From contig OZ316893.1 in assembly GCA_973895155.1 (NCBI GenBank), forward strand, positions 15,996,001 to 16,060,000: 64,000 bases of DNA, written 5' to 3'. A model generated the notes under the pieces. That model did not search any database, was not told the DNA's origin, and saw nothing but the letters and a program-made list of their open reading frames with translations. Made by a program: the position numbers and the translations under genes. This document shows, piece by piece, positions 11,691 through 24,689 of the stretch (position 1 is its first letter; every line of letters begins with the position of its first letter). The DNA is from Marsupella aquatica (lineage: Eukaryota; Marchantiophyta).

Positions 11691-13320
11691 TTGAGGCCCA
11701 TAATCTTGTTGGTAATAAGAAAATCTTTCAATGAGTCGTGGAACTCGACTACCTTAACACTTAGCTCCGGCGTTGCTGACTTTGACGCTGAGCTCCCTTA
11801 TGGTCCATTCCCGGATAGGCCATCCGGGGAGGACTTAGCATGGGGAGACTTGTGGGCAATGAGACGTGGCACTGGCGAAGGCAAGGTGCCAAGCTGGTGA
11901 CACGCACTAAGGACTTAAATAGACTAGCTGAGAGCTGGTCGGGTCAAGGGGAAAAGGGCCAGACTCGAGATCGACCGTCCGGACCCCCGGACGGACTTTG
12001 AGTTCTGAGGGCTTGAGTGAGAGCTCCTCTTGGGCCAATGGAGTTGACGCCATGAGCAACGGACGCTTGGGGCGCGAGTTATGGCCCGATCCGGTTTGGC
12101 CAATCGAGGGCCACGAGCGGCGATGATATCTGAGGGCCTAGGCATGAGCACTGGGTCGGCCCAATCACAACGGGCTAAGGCACTCCGCTTGCGGACGCCT
12201 AACTAGGAAATTATGGGCATTGCCAGTTGGTGGTGTGCCCAGACATGCGGGATGGGGTCCAAGTTGGGGGCCAAAAGTTTTGGGACCAAAGTTGGTCCGA
12301 GGGTTGCAGGTCTCCAGAAGTATATATGAAGGGAGTGGTGTCTCCCTTGGGGCTAAGGGTGAGCCGAAGTCATGAGCCGCGGCGGTCGCGACACTAAGGG
12401 AAAACGTCAAACGGAAATCTTCTCAATGAGAAGTCCGTTGGGGGACTTCTTGGGTGCGTTGGAAAGCTCTCAAGGAGGGCTACATCCTTCTGAGATTATC
12501 TAGGTCTGGGGCGCCATAGATTCTTGAGGTTTGCGGGTGTTACCTCACCCGCTTGCCAAATCCTATCGAAACAACAGCCAAACCGTGTTCAGTCTCTCAA
12601 GGGAGCTTGCGTTGGGGAGGTAAGGCCAAGTAGGCATGGAGGTTGAGCACTTGGCCCCTAGACCATCAATGGGGTGAGAACTGGGAGTTGGTTGCTAAAG
12701 TCGGGGCCATTCTGGTCCCGGCGTGTAGGGGCAAGCTTTGGGACAAGCTACGCTATTTGGGCCATGAGCATGGCCTAGGGGCAAGGGTGGTCAGTTGGTG
12801 ATGGATAGGTACGAGGGGGAACCCGGGCCAAGGAGCTGTTATGGACAAACAATGGGCGTCGGTTCTGGTTCCGGCTAATGGCATCAAGAGGACCTATCGC
12901 TGACCTACTTACCAATGTTTGTTGAGCTTGAAGTTATGATGCTAGACTTGGGTGATCTAGATCCTGAAAGGTTACTTACCGAGACGCTTGGTTGCTTGTG
13001 CATACAGTGAGGACCGCTGAGTAGCGGTTGTGTTGGAGAGCAAGTATGGCTTCGTATGGGAGGGGCCGCTGGGGGTGCAAGGGGCACTAGGTTGCTTGCT
13101 CGAGGTTTTCCGAGGAGGCGTTCAGGCACTAGGGGCACTTAGGCGTGGGTGTTGGGATTGGTGAGGGCGCTAGGTGGCAAGGTCCACCACTCATTCTCAA
13201 TGATTGTTGTGATTTTCTAAAATGCTTGTAAGTGTTTAGCAGAAAAGGTGTCATTGCAAGATAAGTAGGAAAAGAGATCATGATTAACTGAATCCTTCTT
13301 GGTTTTCAATAAGCATTATT
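11691..13320. other. GC-rich repeat-like interval, possible LTR with a TATA box
   Basis: This block is more G/C-rich than its surroundings and has no convincing ORF. At about 12310-12325 agtatatatgaagg resembles a TATA box of an LTR promoter. About 80 bp just before it (12235-12310, including gggccaaaa and gaccaaagttggtccg) recurs at about 26490-26560, so this is a dispersed repeat. Clear LTR ends and a second LTR were not found, so an LTR identity is only a suggestion. Confidence 0.3.
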
Positions 13321-13329
13321 TACATTGGT

Positions 13330-14215
13330 AGCTTGAGTCAAGTACCAAGTAGATCATGAGTTTATCAACTTTTCTAGGTTTCCACTAAGTTTTACATGAG
13401 AGATATGCTTAGTAGACCCCCTTCTGGAAAAGTTTGCTTAATCAACCCGTCGATACTTTTCCCCAATCTGGACAATTGATGGACCTTTCAATCTCAGATC
13501 TAGACCGTACGTTGATAGACCTCAAGGGGTCGATCAAGTAACAAGTTTCATTTTGGGGGTCCATCAAGCAAATACCTTGTTTTACATTGGCAGACTTTGT
13601 CAAGTATCAAATGAGTTTCTGAAATTGTCTATCTTCCCCATGAGTGTGACCTATATATAGAGATTTTGTCAAGTTCTACAAAGATCACGAGTTCATGAAT
13701 TCTTCTAGCTTTTCAACTTTGAGTCCAAGTGAGTCCAAGATTGACAAATTTTATGTCAGATTTTGTCAAGTACGTACGAAGGATATATGTCATGAATCTC
13801 TCTAGTTTTCTAAAGAGTGGCATTGAGAGTTTTGTCAAGTACGTACTAAAGATGTCATGAATCTCTCTAGTTTTCTAAAGTGTGACATTGAGAGTTGTTT
13901 TTGTCAAATACGTACTAAAGAGATCATGAGTACTGTTTCTAAATTTCTATAGCTTTCCAATGAACCTAGTATTGATAGATTTAGTCAAGTATCACAAAGA
14001 ATGATGAGTTTTTGAATTTTCTTGCTTTCCAACAAACTTAACATTGACAGATTTTGTCGAGTACTAAGGAGAGAATAAGTTCCTAATTTCTCTAGCTTTT
14101 TAGTGAGTGTGACATTGCATTGGGAGATACTATCAAGTAGTGATGAGGTTCTAAATTTCTCTTAGTAGCTTTCCAATCAATCTACCATTGACAAATTTCA
14201 TCAAGTACTAAGTAG
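13330..14215. repeat. Degenerate ~72-bp tandem repeat field
   Basis: Phrases gtcaagtac, aaagatcatgagtt, ttctctagctttcc and gacattgacaga recur about every 65-80 bp (near 13340, 13600, 13670, 13768, 13835, 13907, 13985, 14059, 14130 and 14191). Units differ by many substitutions and indels, so the array is old. The miniature TIR element at 13398-13578 is inserted in it. Confidence 0.6.
13398..13578. mobile_element. 181-bp miniature element (MITE) related to the 3-kb TIR element
   Basis: The left end gagagatatgcttagtagac closely matches the terminus of the 3-kb element (gagggatatgctcaatagac). The right end (tggacccccaaaatgaaac on the complement) matches the same TIR inside. The element is flanked by a perfect 9-bp target duplication gttttacat at 13389-13397 and 13579-13587, the length expected for Mutator-like insertions. 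It is almost entirely TIR, with a short central loop and no coding capacity. The inverted ends are imperfect. Confidence 0.8.
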
Positions 14216-16013
14216 ATTGACTATTTACTTTGCTTTACACTATGAAACCCAAGAGGTCCTAACTATTTATATCTTTTTTGGTTGGTTTTTTCAAAAAATT
14301 GCAAAACATTACAAATATAAGTATTTTGATGTGAAACACTGATATATCATTGAAAAGACATAAATGGTAACTATGTTTTATCCAATTGTTTGTTGTTCTA
14401 AAACTTACTTTTCTAATTCTTGATATTTTTATTGTTACTGAGTATAACTGTTTTTTTTTGAATTGCATCAAACATGAATAGTTCTGTTTGTATCTTGTAT
14501 AGAGGCATCATTGTTCCTGTTTGTGACTGAACTTGATGATGTGGGACGTGGCGCTAGAGATTTTGGAAGGAGCTCCCCATGGGGATCCGTAACAAGTTGA
14601 AAACTACATAAAGACTGGCTAGTTGAATGTAATGACAAGATGAGAAAACAAGGTAGGGTTCTTGACTTCTCAAGGAAAAGCAACACGGGAAGGAAACCAA
14701 TCTTCCTTGTGAGAAGAATGACAGACAACAGTGATGGACATGGAGGGGGCTGTCCATAGCTATTTCAAATTTGTATTTGAAACCAAGTGGGAGCTCCCTC
14801 CCAACCCCTGTACTTGTAGAACTTTGCAAGAAATGTCAATTTTTGTCTCAAATCAGCGGCAAGTTATGACAAAGAGTGAGCTCAAGACAGGTCAGGCAGA
14901 AGATTATCAGACCTCCACAGGTGCAATAGTCATCCACCAGGTTGAGAGTGTCGCATGAGCAGAAAACAGCCCAAACCAGGGCGCCATGTAGGCTTGGCTG
15001 CTCCTAGTACTAAACTTGTCGCGACACTATTTTAAACCGAATTGGAGCATGGGCAGGTTGAACGAAGGGTGGAGATTTATTTCATCAAGTTAAAAACTTG
15101 CATAAACTGCCGCAGCCTTCTAAGTCCTCCATGGTAACTTGCCATAAAAACACGAAGGGAGCTCAAAAGCAGAGTTTATTAATACCAAACAGAACGCACT
15201 GACGGAGACAACCGCCGTCTAAAAGGTAACGGCCGCTCTCTGCCTCCGCGCCCCCGCGCTACTCACGACCATCAATAAAGTCCAGCACAGCAATTTGGAC
15301 TGTCTCGTTCAAGTCCCTCGCAACCAGGTCCAAGCAGTTTCTGGAGCTCCGGCAAAGAAATGTTAGCTCGATACACTCACACTCTGTCTGTGCACTACAC
15401 TACAGTAACTTAGCACAGAACTCTTAGATTTACAAACACTCTGTCTGTGCACGGGCTTTTCGAGCATTCAGTGATTTGAATTGACGCACTGTGAATCTTT
15501 GAATGAGCAGTCTGCAATGATGGCCCCTGCAGATCACGTAAATGTCTGTGCGGCAATCAGAACTCCCGCTTATCATTTTCTAGCAAGGAACTGACAAAAA
15601 TTAGGAATCCCGCTCGGTTTCTTCCCCTGTCCCGTGCGATTTCTCAGCAGGGACGGACGGACAATACTTTTGCTAGGGATAGTCCTCACTTCACCAGCAG
15701 AACTGCAGCCAGGTGAGTCCTGATAACCGCCTCGCTATGAATCTATCACATTTAGAGCTGAAGGTGCCAGCTACATCAGCGAAGGCAAATATGTGTGGCT
15801 GCAACGGGACTAAATGCAGTGAGGAGAGGCTCACGATCGTTTGATCTTTTATCGATGATATAGGATTGCCGAGCAGAGGTTGCCACTTCGAAGGCTAAGG
15901 AAAACTAAGGGGCACCAATACTTTACGAGGGAAACCGACTCTTTAAAGATCGATCTCGTCTGTCAATTGCAAATTGGTGAGCAGTGATGTAAATGAGTTC
16001 TATCCTTTCAGCG
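14216..16013. other. Gene-free interval upstream of the multicopper oxidase gene
   Basis: No coding region is supported. It contains short open frames (14554-14958) without recognisable domains. The last few hundred bases are probably the promoter and 5' leader region of the gene starting at 16460. Confidence 0.4.
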
Positions 16014-16418
16014 GTACCATGTACTGAAAGATTGTCTGAAATCCGATGTATTTCATGTAGATACTCGTAGATTAAAAGTAGAGGGAGTTCTGTTATAAAT
16101 CTAATCTGATGAATAGCGATTCCTCGATCTTCGTCAGGTTTCGATTTGAATAAATCTTTCTTCAAGCTACTTTACCTTGCACGTTTTTATATTTGGTGCG
16201 TGCTAGCTAAAATTGTACATATATGTCAGTGAGAATATCTTGATGTACATCGTGAATGATACTGCAGTGAGTTTACTGACCACGATAACGAAAAAGCACT
16301 CTAGAAGTGAACTCGATAGTGAACTTAATCTTTGAAGCCAAAGCATCGTAGAGCTTTCAATTGGTTGTATCTAGGTCGACATCATTCTAAGGTCACCCTG
16401 ACTTTGTCGACCATGTAC
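16014..16418 (+). promoter_or_regulatory. Cluster of five GTAC cores upstream of the LPR-type gene
   Basis: GTAC occurs at 16014-16017, 16021-16024, 16215-16218, 16245-16248 and 16415-16418, that is five times in 405 bp, ending about 40 bp before the start codon. GTAC is the core bound by SBP-domain proteins, including the copper regulators SPL7 and CRR1 (established). About one to two would be expected by chance in this length, so the excess is modest. A regulatory role is inference. Confidence 0.25.
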
Positions 16419-16459
16419 CAGCACATCTCAATTTGGCAACAATTTAGCCAGAGTTCCAA

Positions 16460-18856
16460 ATGGCGAAGAACGACTGGTTCGGTTGGCGAGCAGCGTTCCG
16501 GTTACTTTTAGTGGGACTCGTGCTGATGCTGAGCCTCCTCTTCGCGCGGAATAAAGTCCACAGGTCGAGGGAGTCACCGCTTGAGGGAAACAGAAGGTCG
16601 ACGTCAGTAACGGTAGTTTCCTTTGCCACAAACGAATCAAAGTCAAAGTCAGTAAGAATATCCGTCTGCTTCGATGACGTCCCGTCTCCGAAGCTGCAGA
16701 AATTTGTTGATCCTCTCCCGATACTTCATCATGTGAATGTCTCAGATGGCCAACAGCACGTAATGAAAGCTTACAAAACCACTCAGGTGAGCTAAATCGT
16801 ACGCACGCTTGACTTATATTCTCCCTGCGATAATTTCGGGCTCTCCACTCAGGACTACTCTCTTGTTCTAATATACTCGTGGCTGCTCGTAGTCTGGCGA
16901 TTCTTTAGAACTCCGCTCGCGTCTTCGTTGCGTTGCCTCGATTCACTTCAATCGGTTCACTTGGTGAATTTTGTTCCAACATGCAAATCCTATTAAGCTA
17001 TTTCAATTCCTTGCCTCTGTAGACGATGACTGCGTTTGAGTCAGCTTGTTGAGTAATGTATGATTAAAGATTACTAGTCTTCGGTGAGTTTGGAAGATGA
17101 GTGCAGCACAAGAACTTTATCAACATGAAGGACTATTTTTCGTGATTTTTCAAATTGTGACTATCAGAATTCAAGTTTGTCATGATTAATATCGCAAAGC
17201 AATCAGTGATTAAGTTGATCGAAGCTTTTGATTATGCTTTCTTACAGTCCTTTGATGCGTGAGCAGACCCTTCATCGAGATCTTCCGCCGACTACGGTGT
17301 ACGCATTTGGAACAAGCAAGGGCAAGGCTCAAGTGCCGGGACCGGCTTTGATAGCGAAACGCAACGTCCCAACGTATATACGGTGGGAAAATCACATAGA
17401 AGGCGATGAGCACATTCTTCCTGTAGATGGCACTCTGACAAGAGCAAATCCACCAAAAGGAGGAGTTCCGATAGTGCCTCACCTTCATGGAATGGAGTCG
17501 GAAAGCCAATATGATGGCCATCCCGAGGCCTGGTTTACGATACTAGGAGACACAGGACCAGCATATAAAACGCAGGATTACATTTATCCCAACACTTTGC
17601 TCCCGGCAATGATATGGTATCACGATCACACAGTGGGCATGACCCGTCTAAATGTTGCTGCTGGACTGGCTGGCCCTTATATCATCCGCGGAAATGCCGA
17701 TGACGAGGCAGTGGGGTTGCCACACGGGGATCGAGAAATAATTCTCTTTCTACAGGACAAAACGTTTTTCGACGATGGATCCATCAACTACCCGACCGTC
17801 GGCGACGACATCATGGTTCACCCCAGTTGGTGCCCGGGATACTTCGGCGACACCATTGTAGTGAACGGGAAAATATGGCCATATCTTGACGTACTTCCAT
17901 TCAAATATCGGCTGAGAATTCTAAATGGCGCCAGTGACCGCTACTTCCACCTCTCTCTTAACAATAAGAACATGTCATTCATAAAAATTGGGACAGATGG
18001 AGGTTATCTTGCAGCTCCGGTGATTCTTGATATGATTATTATGGCTCCGGGAGAACGGGTAGATTGCATTGTAGACTTTGGAGGGCTGCGGAATGGGACA
18101 AAAATCCTGCTTAAAAACGCTGCTCCTGCACCTTACCCCGGAGGACCAGGATTACCTCCATTCGATCCTGAGTCAGGTGTGGGCTCTGTGTTGCAGTTCC
18201 GCGTGGGATCATCGTCATCGACTGATCAGAGCATAGTACCAAGCACGTTAGGGAACGATGTATGGGGCAACCATACATTGTCTTCCTTAGCGGATCAAAT
18301 ACGTGTCCGCCGGTTCGCACTAACAGAACTAATTAACAACGTTGGAAACGGTACAGAGCTGGAGCTTGCAAATCGGACGTGGGACGATCCTGCCACGGAG
18401 CTTGTACCGCTAACAACTACGGAAATCTGGGAGTTCATCGGCCTTACCCCAGGTGTCGACCATCCCATACACATCCATCTTGTCAAATTCCAACTGCTAT
18501 CAATTCAGCAGTTCAACGTCACTAGATATATTGACCAGACCTGCGATATTCAGAAGAGCTATGGTCATTCTGACAGCTGCTTTCTTAACGTCTCGAGAGG
18601 GCCGAATGCTCACGAGATCGGATGGAAGGATACTCTGTCCACAGCAACAGGAGCGGTTACTCGAGTAGTGATAAGGTTCGCCTCCCAGAATGGAGATTCT
18701 TTCCCATTTGATGCGACAACTGAACCTGGCTACCTTTGGCATTGTCATCTTCTGAGTCACGAGGACAATGCCATGATGAGGCCACTGCTCGTCAAAAGCT
18801 ACGATTACCGACCTGATCCTGATATGTTCAATGATACAACCGGCTTTCGAAGATAG
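16460..18856 (+). CDS. LPR1: LPR-type multicopper oxidase (ferroxidase), two exons
   Basis: Predicted to oxidise Fe(II) with O2 at the cell surface or in the secretory pathway; Arabidopsis LPR1/LPR2 act in the root response to low phosphate. Exon 1 is 16460-16786 (109 codons, ATG in an aaATGGCG context). The intron is 16787-17266, cag|gtgagc to gagcag. Exon 2 is 17267-18856, for about 638 residues in total. The in-phase acceptor at 17266 gives TTQ|TLHRDLPPT, matching the family's HRDLP motif. An N-terminal hydrophobic anchor (about residues 13-31) precedes the cupredoxin domains. All copper motifs are present: HLHG (181-184), WYHDH (H228, H230), HPIHIH (508-513) and HCHLLSHEDNAMM (601-613, with an axial Met). 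It is intact, with no stops or frameshifts. The nearest well-defined neighbour is the SPL7 gene 11 kb downstream. A bilirubin-oxidase/CotA-like name is the alternative. Confidence 0.93.
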
Positions 18857-21800
18857 CCACTGTAAGAGAGGCCAGGTTCGTAGCGTTTATGTCTCGAGTA
18901 CAATGGCACTTGAATCAAGTTTCAAAACAACGCGACGGTTCCTTTGTTCTAAAAGAAAATTATTTTCAGGGACTTATTCTAGTTATTTGCTCATATCGAC
19001 CTCGATGTCGAGGGGTCATGCTTGATCTGAGTACTATAAATATAAAATTGATAGGCTGATCTTAGAGGAGTAGCTTCCTACTCATTCATGGATTTCAATG
19101 AACGGATGTGGGCCGGAGTAATTGTGAGAAAGCTGCCAAAGTCATATTGCCAGGCCAGGAACTTTATGTGAGATGCTCTAATAATCTGACTGGACAGATA
19201 TAATACCGCGGAAGCAGTGATCTTGAAATATGTACTTGCAACGATTCCACGTTGGCATGTGAAATTTGAGGATGGCTGTGCCAGACCCCACCTTGTCCCC
19301 CATAAACAACCGTATCTAGAGTCCAGTTCGCGTGTACAAGTTACAATTATGTTTGTCATTAAAAATCTAACGGGCGTGCCATAAAATGTAGTCTCCAGTG
19401 AAAAAGTTTTTGCATTCGTTTACAGTGATCTGCACTACTGTTTAAGACTATAAAGCCATGAGCGTCGTACTCGTAACTACACGATAGAAGCTTAGAACTA
19501 GTGTTCACTTGAAAGTTACGTATACGTAGTTCATACGGCCAAATTCGTCAAAGGTTCGGTGATTTTTACTAATGACAATATCTTCTACATTTCGTGGTCT
19601 TTCTTCCCTTGACAGCAATCACTAGATTCAAGAAGTATAATTTACAGAAAGCGGAGAAGTAAGCCATGATGGACCGCCACCTCGTCTCTGGCAAGTCCCA
19701 TCACTGAGACACGTACAGTCAGTTCCACAGTGTACACCTGATGGTCCTATGATGGACGGAACTGGTAACGAATTGAAAGCTTCAGCAGACCACGAACAAT
19801 AATCCAACCGAATTCTGAGGGTTTTTCAAATGCAACTTATCTCGATGCACAAATTTGAGAAGCTTATCTCGATGAGAAACAACAATGATTGGACCTTCTC
19901 CCATTTATTCGTGCCATTATAAACATTCCGGAGTCCATTTAAATCTCCTAGTAGTACGTAGATAGTTAATCCAGCGACCTCACTAAGAATGATTGACTTG
20001 TGGGATTTGAAAGTTGTTATACTATTACGTCATACTTGAATGGATAATATCCATGGATTTACTAAAGGAAACTAAACTAAACTATTTACATAATCTATTA
20101 ATTTCTTATTTTCAAGCATTCTTCTAGCAGAACATCCACCTGGGGGGGATCGAGGTGCTTAAATGTTGATTGAGTGCATGATCGATCATCATCGGTCTGA
20201 AGAGCAAATGATATCTGAACAATATCTGTTTTTGTGGACTGTCCTTCCATGTAACCATTTTCGAAACGTGCCAGACAGTGGCAGCCCTTGTTCAACATAC
20301 AACCGCGGGAGAGGGCCTTTGTCAAAGGATATCTGTTCAAATGCCTCGGTGTTCTCCATCTGGGTCTCCATGGCTCCAGTTGGCCTGAACTAGAGAAAGA
20401 AGTTCTATTTGCACTTGAGCTCGGAAGCTAGAATCACAGAAGCAACAGTCACGATTTGATACTCGGACAAAAATTTCAATATTGTAAAAACTCTTTCTAC
20501 AGTTCGTCTCACAAGCTAATTACAATCGCATGTATTCACGAAAATGCTTAAACACTTCTGTCACCCGTCAGAGAGAGTCCAGCTGATTGAATGCGAGAAT
20601 CCAGTGAAAACAAAGTTGGGGATTAGGAGAAGGATGATGCCGGTCGGAGGATACTAAGAATAGATTGTCTTGAAATGGCGGCAACGCCTCCATGCCAGTA
20701 CGTAGTTGCCGGGATGGCAGATCTCTTGTTCAAAATAAATTTCAATATAGCTAGCTAGGCCAGGTTTCTAATTTGTCGGATTGTGCTTTGGACACGCATC
20801 CTGCTACACGAAACAAACGATGCTGCAAGGAGCGGGGCGTTTAAACAACTTAGAATCGAGCCCACGCTTAACGTATGATTGATTGACCGACCGTTTCAAA
20901 GCACTGCTCACGAGTTGACATGTTGAACATCGGGCACGGATTGGCTGCAAGTGCTAGTAGGAGCCCGAGCCTGAATTGCTTGATCCAGAGTTGCAGCTGC
21001 TGCCAACGCCCGGCCAACCTGTTGCTATTGTCTGTGGAAAGAGCCCAAGCCTGAATTGTTTGATCCAGAGTTGCAGCTGCTGCCAAAGGAAAGCTCGGAC
21101 AACCTGTCTATGGGAAGGGAACCAAAGCTATTGCTGAAATATTCTTGTCCACAAATTGATTTCGCTGCACACAAATTTGTTTTCTTGCTTTTCACCCTTT
21201 GCCCTCACTTTGATCACCATCTCTATTCAGAGTGATTCCAAACCTACTCCCATCTCTATTCAGAGTGATTCCAAACTTACTCCCTATGCTCTCCCCAGCC
21301 GACTTCTCTCTGGTCTCGTCTCTAGTTTGCTCTCTCATTCCAGAAAGTTTGGCTAGTAGCACAAACCAGTATGTGGATCTAGTTGGGATTTTTTAGTAAC
21401 TTTGAGTTTTCAGTTTTCAACCACTTTTCTATCAAATGGACTCTACCAAAAGGCAAAAATATGTTTGGTGCTAAAAACATAGGAAAGTTAGTTAATGTGG
21501 TTAGGGGGGGGAGGGGGGATAAGGGAGAATTAGGGTGTCCCATTCTTTTACAAATGCCCCATCCATCACTACATTGTTGAGAGTAGCAAGGGTTAATAAC
21601 TTGTTGATACTTAACTGTAGCAAGTGGTTGAATAGGTTAATTATCTGAGCACAACTTAACCAGGGTTAAGTGTTGCTGAGGTTAGACTAGTGGAAAAGGG
21701 CCTATTAATACTTTGGAGGAACACTTCATTGTGCTCACACTAGATATCAATGGTCACGCGGTGGAGAGTGGAGAAAGAAAAGTATTGTGTTATGGAGCTT

Positions 21801-24689
21801 AGCTTGTGACTTGCCAGAGCTATGGCAAACTAATCAGACAATGTTGGCTACCTTTGCCTATTCTTGACCCTGTGATCCATTGGTACTAAGATTAATTTTG
21901 CCAGTGTATAGGGTCACAATGTCTATTCTATGCTCTCAAAAAAAATTCAACGTTTAAATCAAGTAGGAATGAAAGACAGTAAAAATGCACTACCATGGTC
22001 TAGGTTTTGAATTCGGCATAGGTGTCCAGGCATGGTTGCACAATATGGGGGGATGTCTTATTTTTAAGCCACTTTGAATACATATTTAAATAATAATTTA
22101 ATTGGAATTTTCTCCAAAATTTCCAATTTTTGTTATATTTTCATTTTGGGCAGATGCGAACAAGCATTGGACAGATATTTGAGGTACGTGGGAGGAGTGT
22201 CTAGGTGGATCTGATGGCACCCAAAAAAACAAGTTTTGATGAAGAGCTAGGATTGGCTCTCACTTTTTCCTCATTTTGTAAAGGACTACAATACTTTTTT
22301 GGTGGATAGTGTATTACACTGTTTGATGGAAGTATTTACAAATGACAGGAAACAGTTATTGGTAATAGGAAAATGGGTGATAAAGTTTTTGAAAAAAAAT
22401 GACTTTTATTTATTTTTCAAGTTTTTGAAAAAATAATAAGTTGTGTGTGTTAGTTGACATTTTGCTAGTGCCCGAAGCTGGTAATAGTAGCACGCAAAAC
22501 TAGCAAGAAAAAGTTGTGTGTTTAAGGATTATGGAAAATGAGACTTTTCGTGAGACATTTTCAGATTAACTTTTTTCTGGTAACATTAACATTTTGCTGG
22601 TAACAGGAAAATAATTGTTGGTAACAGAAAACATATTTGGTATTTCTTGTCAGGGTCGCAATACCCATACCCGTTTGATGAGTTGATCTAAAATGGATGT
22701 GGAGGCATGGAATGGGGGTGTACACTCACTCATTTTGGCGTGGCATGGTTGAGAAAAATGATTGAGAAATGTACATGCATCTATTTTGGTATGACATGAA
22801 TGCATGGACATTATCTAATGCAATGTGACACCCACTTCTCATTTTTGTCCCAAATGATTATGCATATAACTGTTCCCATATGCAAGGAATTTAAATGCTC
22901 TAATTAGAAACATCCAATGGCTGAGAATCAAATTTGCCTTTTGTCACACACGAGTGGTCACAAAAGTGCTCACATGTGAAAAGAATGGTCACACAAGTGC
23001 TCAAACATGAAAAGAATCTGAATGGTCCAATTACACAGATCCAATGGCTTAGAATTTCTGAGATGATGTGTATTAATTTTCCACAAAAATTTTAGAATTA
23101 GAAGAGTCTCTAACTAGACCCCAAACAGTCTTTTCATTTCTTGAGGAGCACGATGTGCTTGCATTGGTCTGCTTCCCTATGTTGTAATCTGGATCAACAT
23201 TTTACCAACTTAAATATTTTTGGACTATGGTGTCTAATTATTTAATGAGTAACTGTCCTTTGCCTCACCAATCTGTGGTGCATTCAAAGTACTTCTTGAT
23301 AGTGGGAAAGTAATATGATGGATGTGCCATCCAAGTGTTCAAAATATTTATCAAAGTTGCAAAAGGGAAATTTACAGTAAGCTCAATGGATAAATTTATT
23401 GTACAAAACTAAGTTCTTAAAATAACAAGGGAGATTTTAATGTTGTCCCAAAATAACAAGGGGTAATAGGGAGAGGGGTGATCACACTTATACCTCTACT
23501 CTACCAAGGCTGGGCCAGAGAATTTGGAAAAAACTGCCCATGGGGTCTGTAATAATTGGACATCACAATTCTATAGGCGTGTATCTATACAATTTTAGAC
23601 ATTTAGTGGTACAGATTTCTAACCTAGTGAGCCCAACTTGCACTTATATATAGGATGTGTGACCACTGCATTAGATTTTCCTTTCAGAAAAGGCACCATC
23701 ATGCACCTATCCACGATTACAAACAAATTAACAAAACTAATCCACATTTAGCACTTATGCAGGTAAGTAGTTCTTAGCCATCTAAGAACATAACTCAAAA
23801 CCAGAGAAGTGTAGAAAGCAAGCTAGTGTGACGAGAGAGCCTTGGCCTCACTCTCTAAGCACCAAAAATTGGTTAACTATACTGTCCACCACAGTTAGGG
23901 TTACTAGCCCCGACTACCTGGTCTTTGAAAATGAATAGCAAGGAGAACAATAAAAATGTCACCAAAATATTGTCAGACTCCATCCTCTAGACTTGACAGC
24001 AATACGAAACATGAGAGCACTCAATCTCACACTACACCAACAAAACACCACAATGGAAAAATTCTTGAAGGCATAGCTATGCAAAGTATACAAAGACATA
24101 CTTTGCAAAGCTTGCACTTCCATACAATCTATTTAGTACATTTGTATTCTTTGATAATTTACATTCTTCGGACATTGGCATTCGTTGGGCAGGTGTTCTA
24201 ACATTTGTTTAAGTTTATAGCATGTCTCATGTCAGGTGATATGGTGCAAAAAAACTAAATCTGAATGATGTCATTGATTCCCTCAAAAGTTGTTTGTAAA
24301 TAGAGATGGCTCCTTTTGGCCAGATTAGATATTATAGTGATTGATGCCCTCAGGCACCTTACAAAAATACTAAATATAAATTTAGTGGTTGCTGTGGAGA
24401 AAACCTCATCTTGGATGTTAGCTTATACTTCCAGAGAGCAGAGAGCAGCAAAAAAGGTCAAACCGGGGTACATGATCCCAATGGCAAAGAAGTCTAATGA
24501 AGGGAATAAAAAGAGGGGAAACGGCCCCAAGAAAACAAGCCAATGGGTTGGGTGTAGACTAACACCATATTGAATAGAGAAGCCTGGTAGAACTCTAGAG
24601 TAACCCACATAGAAGGGTCACAAAATGGAACCTGCCTGGAAACCAAAAAAAAAAGTTCTTGACTCTTCCGTAGCAGACAGCACCTAAAT
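18857..24689. other. Mostly gene-free interval between the LPR-type gene and the LINE fragment
   Basis: No confident gene. A minus-strand open stretch at 20098-20371, read in two overlapping frames, has protein-like phrases (TFKHLDPPQVDVLLEECLK), but I do not recognise it and see no splice sites or homologous neighbour. Local duplications: gcctgaattgcttgatccagagttgcagctgctgcc near 20970-21005 and 21050-21085, and tctattcagagtgattccaaac near 21222-21270. A dispersed repeat related to 5870-6075 lies at about 22925-23130. The rest is A/T-rich and unassigned. Confidence 0.4.

Noticed and set aside
17228-17266. Using the upstream open start or the cttacag acceptor (about 17246) for exon 2 of the oxidase.
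   Set aside because: The cttacag acceptor is out of phase and leads to a stop. The gagcag acceptor at 17266 is in phase and joins the conserved HRDLP region directly.
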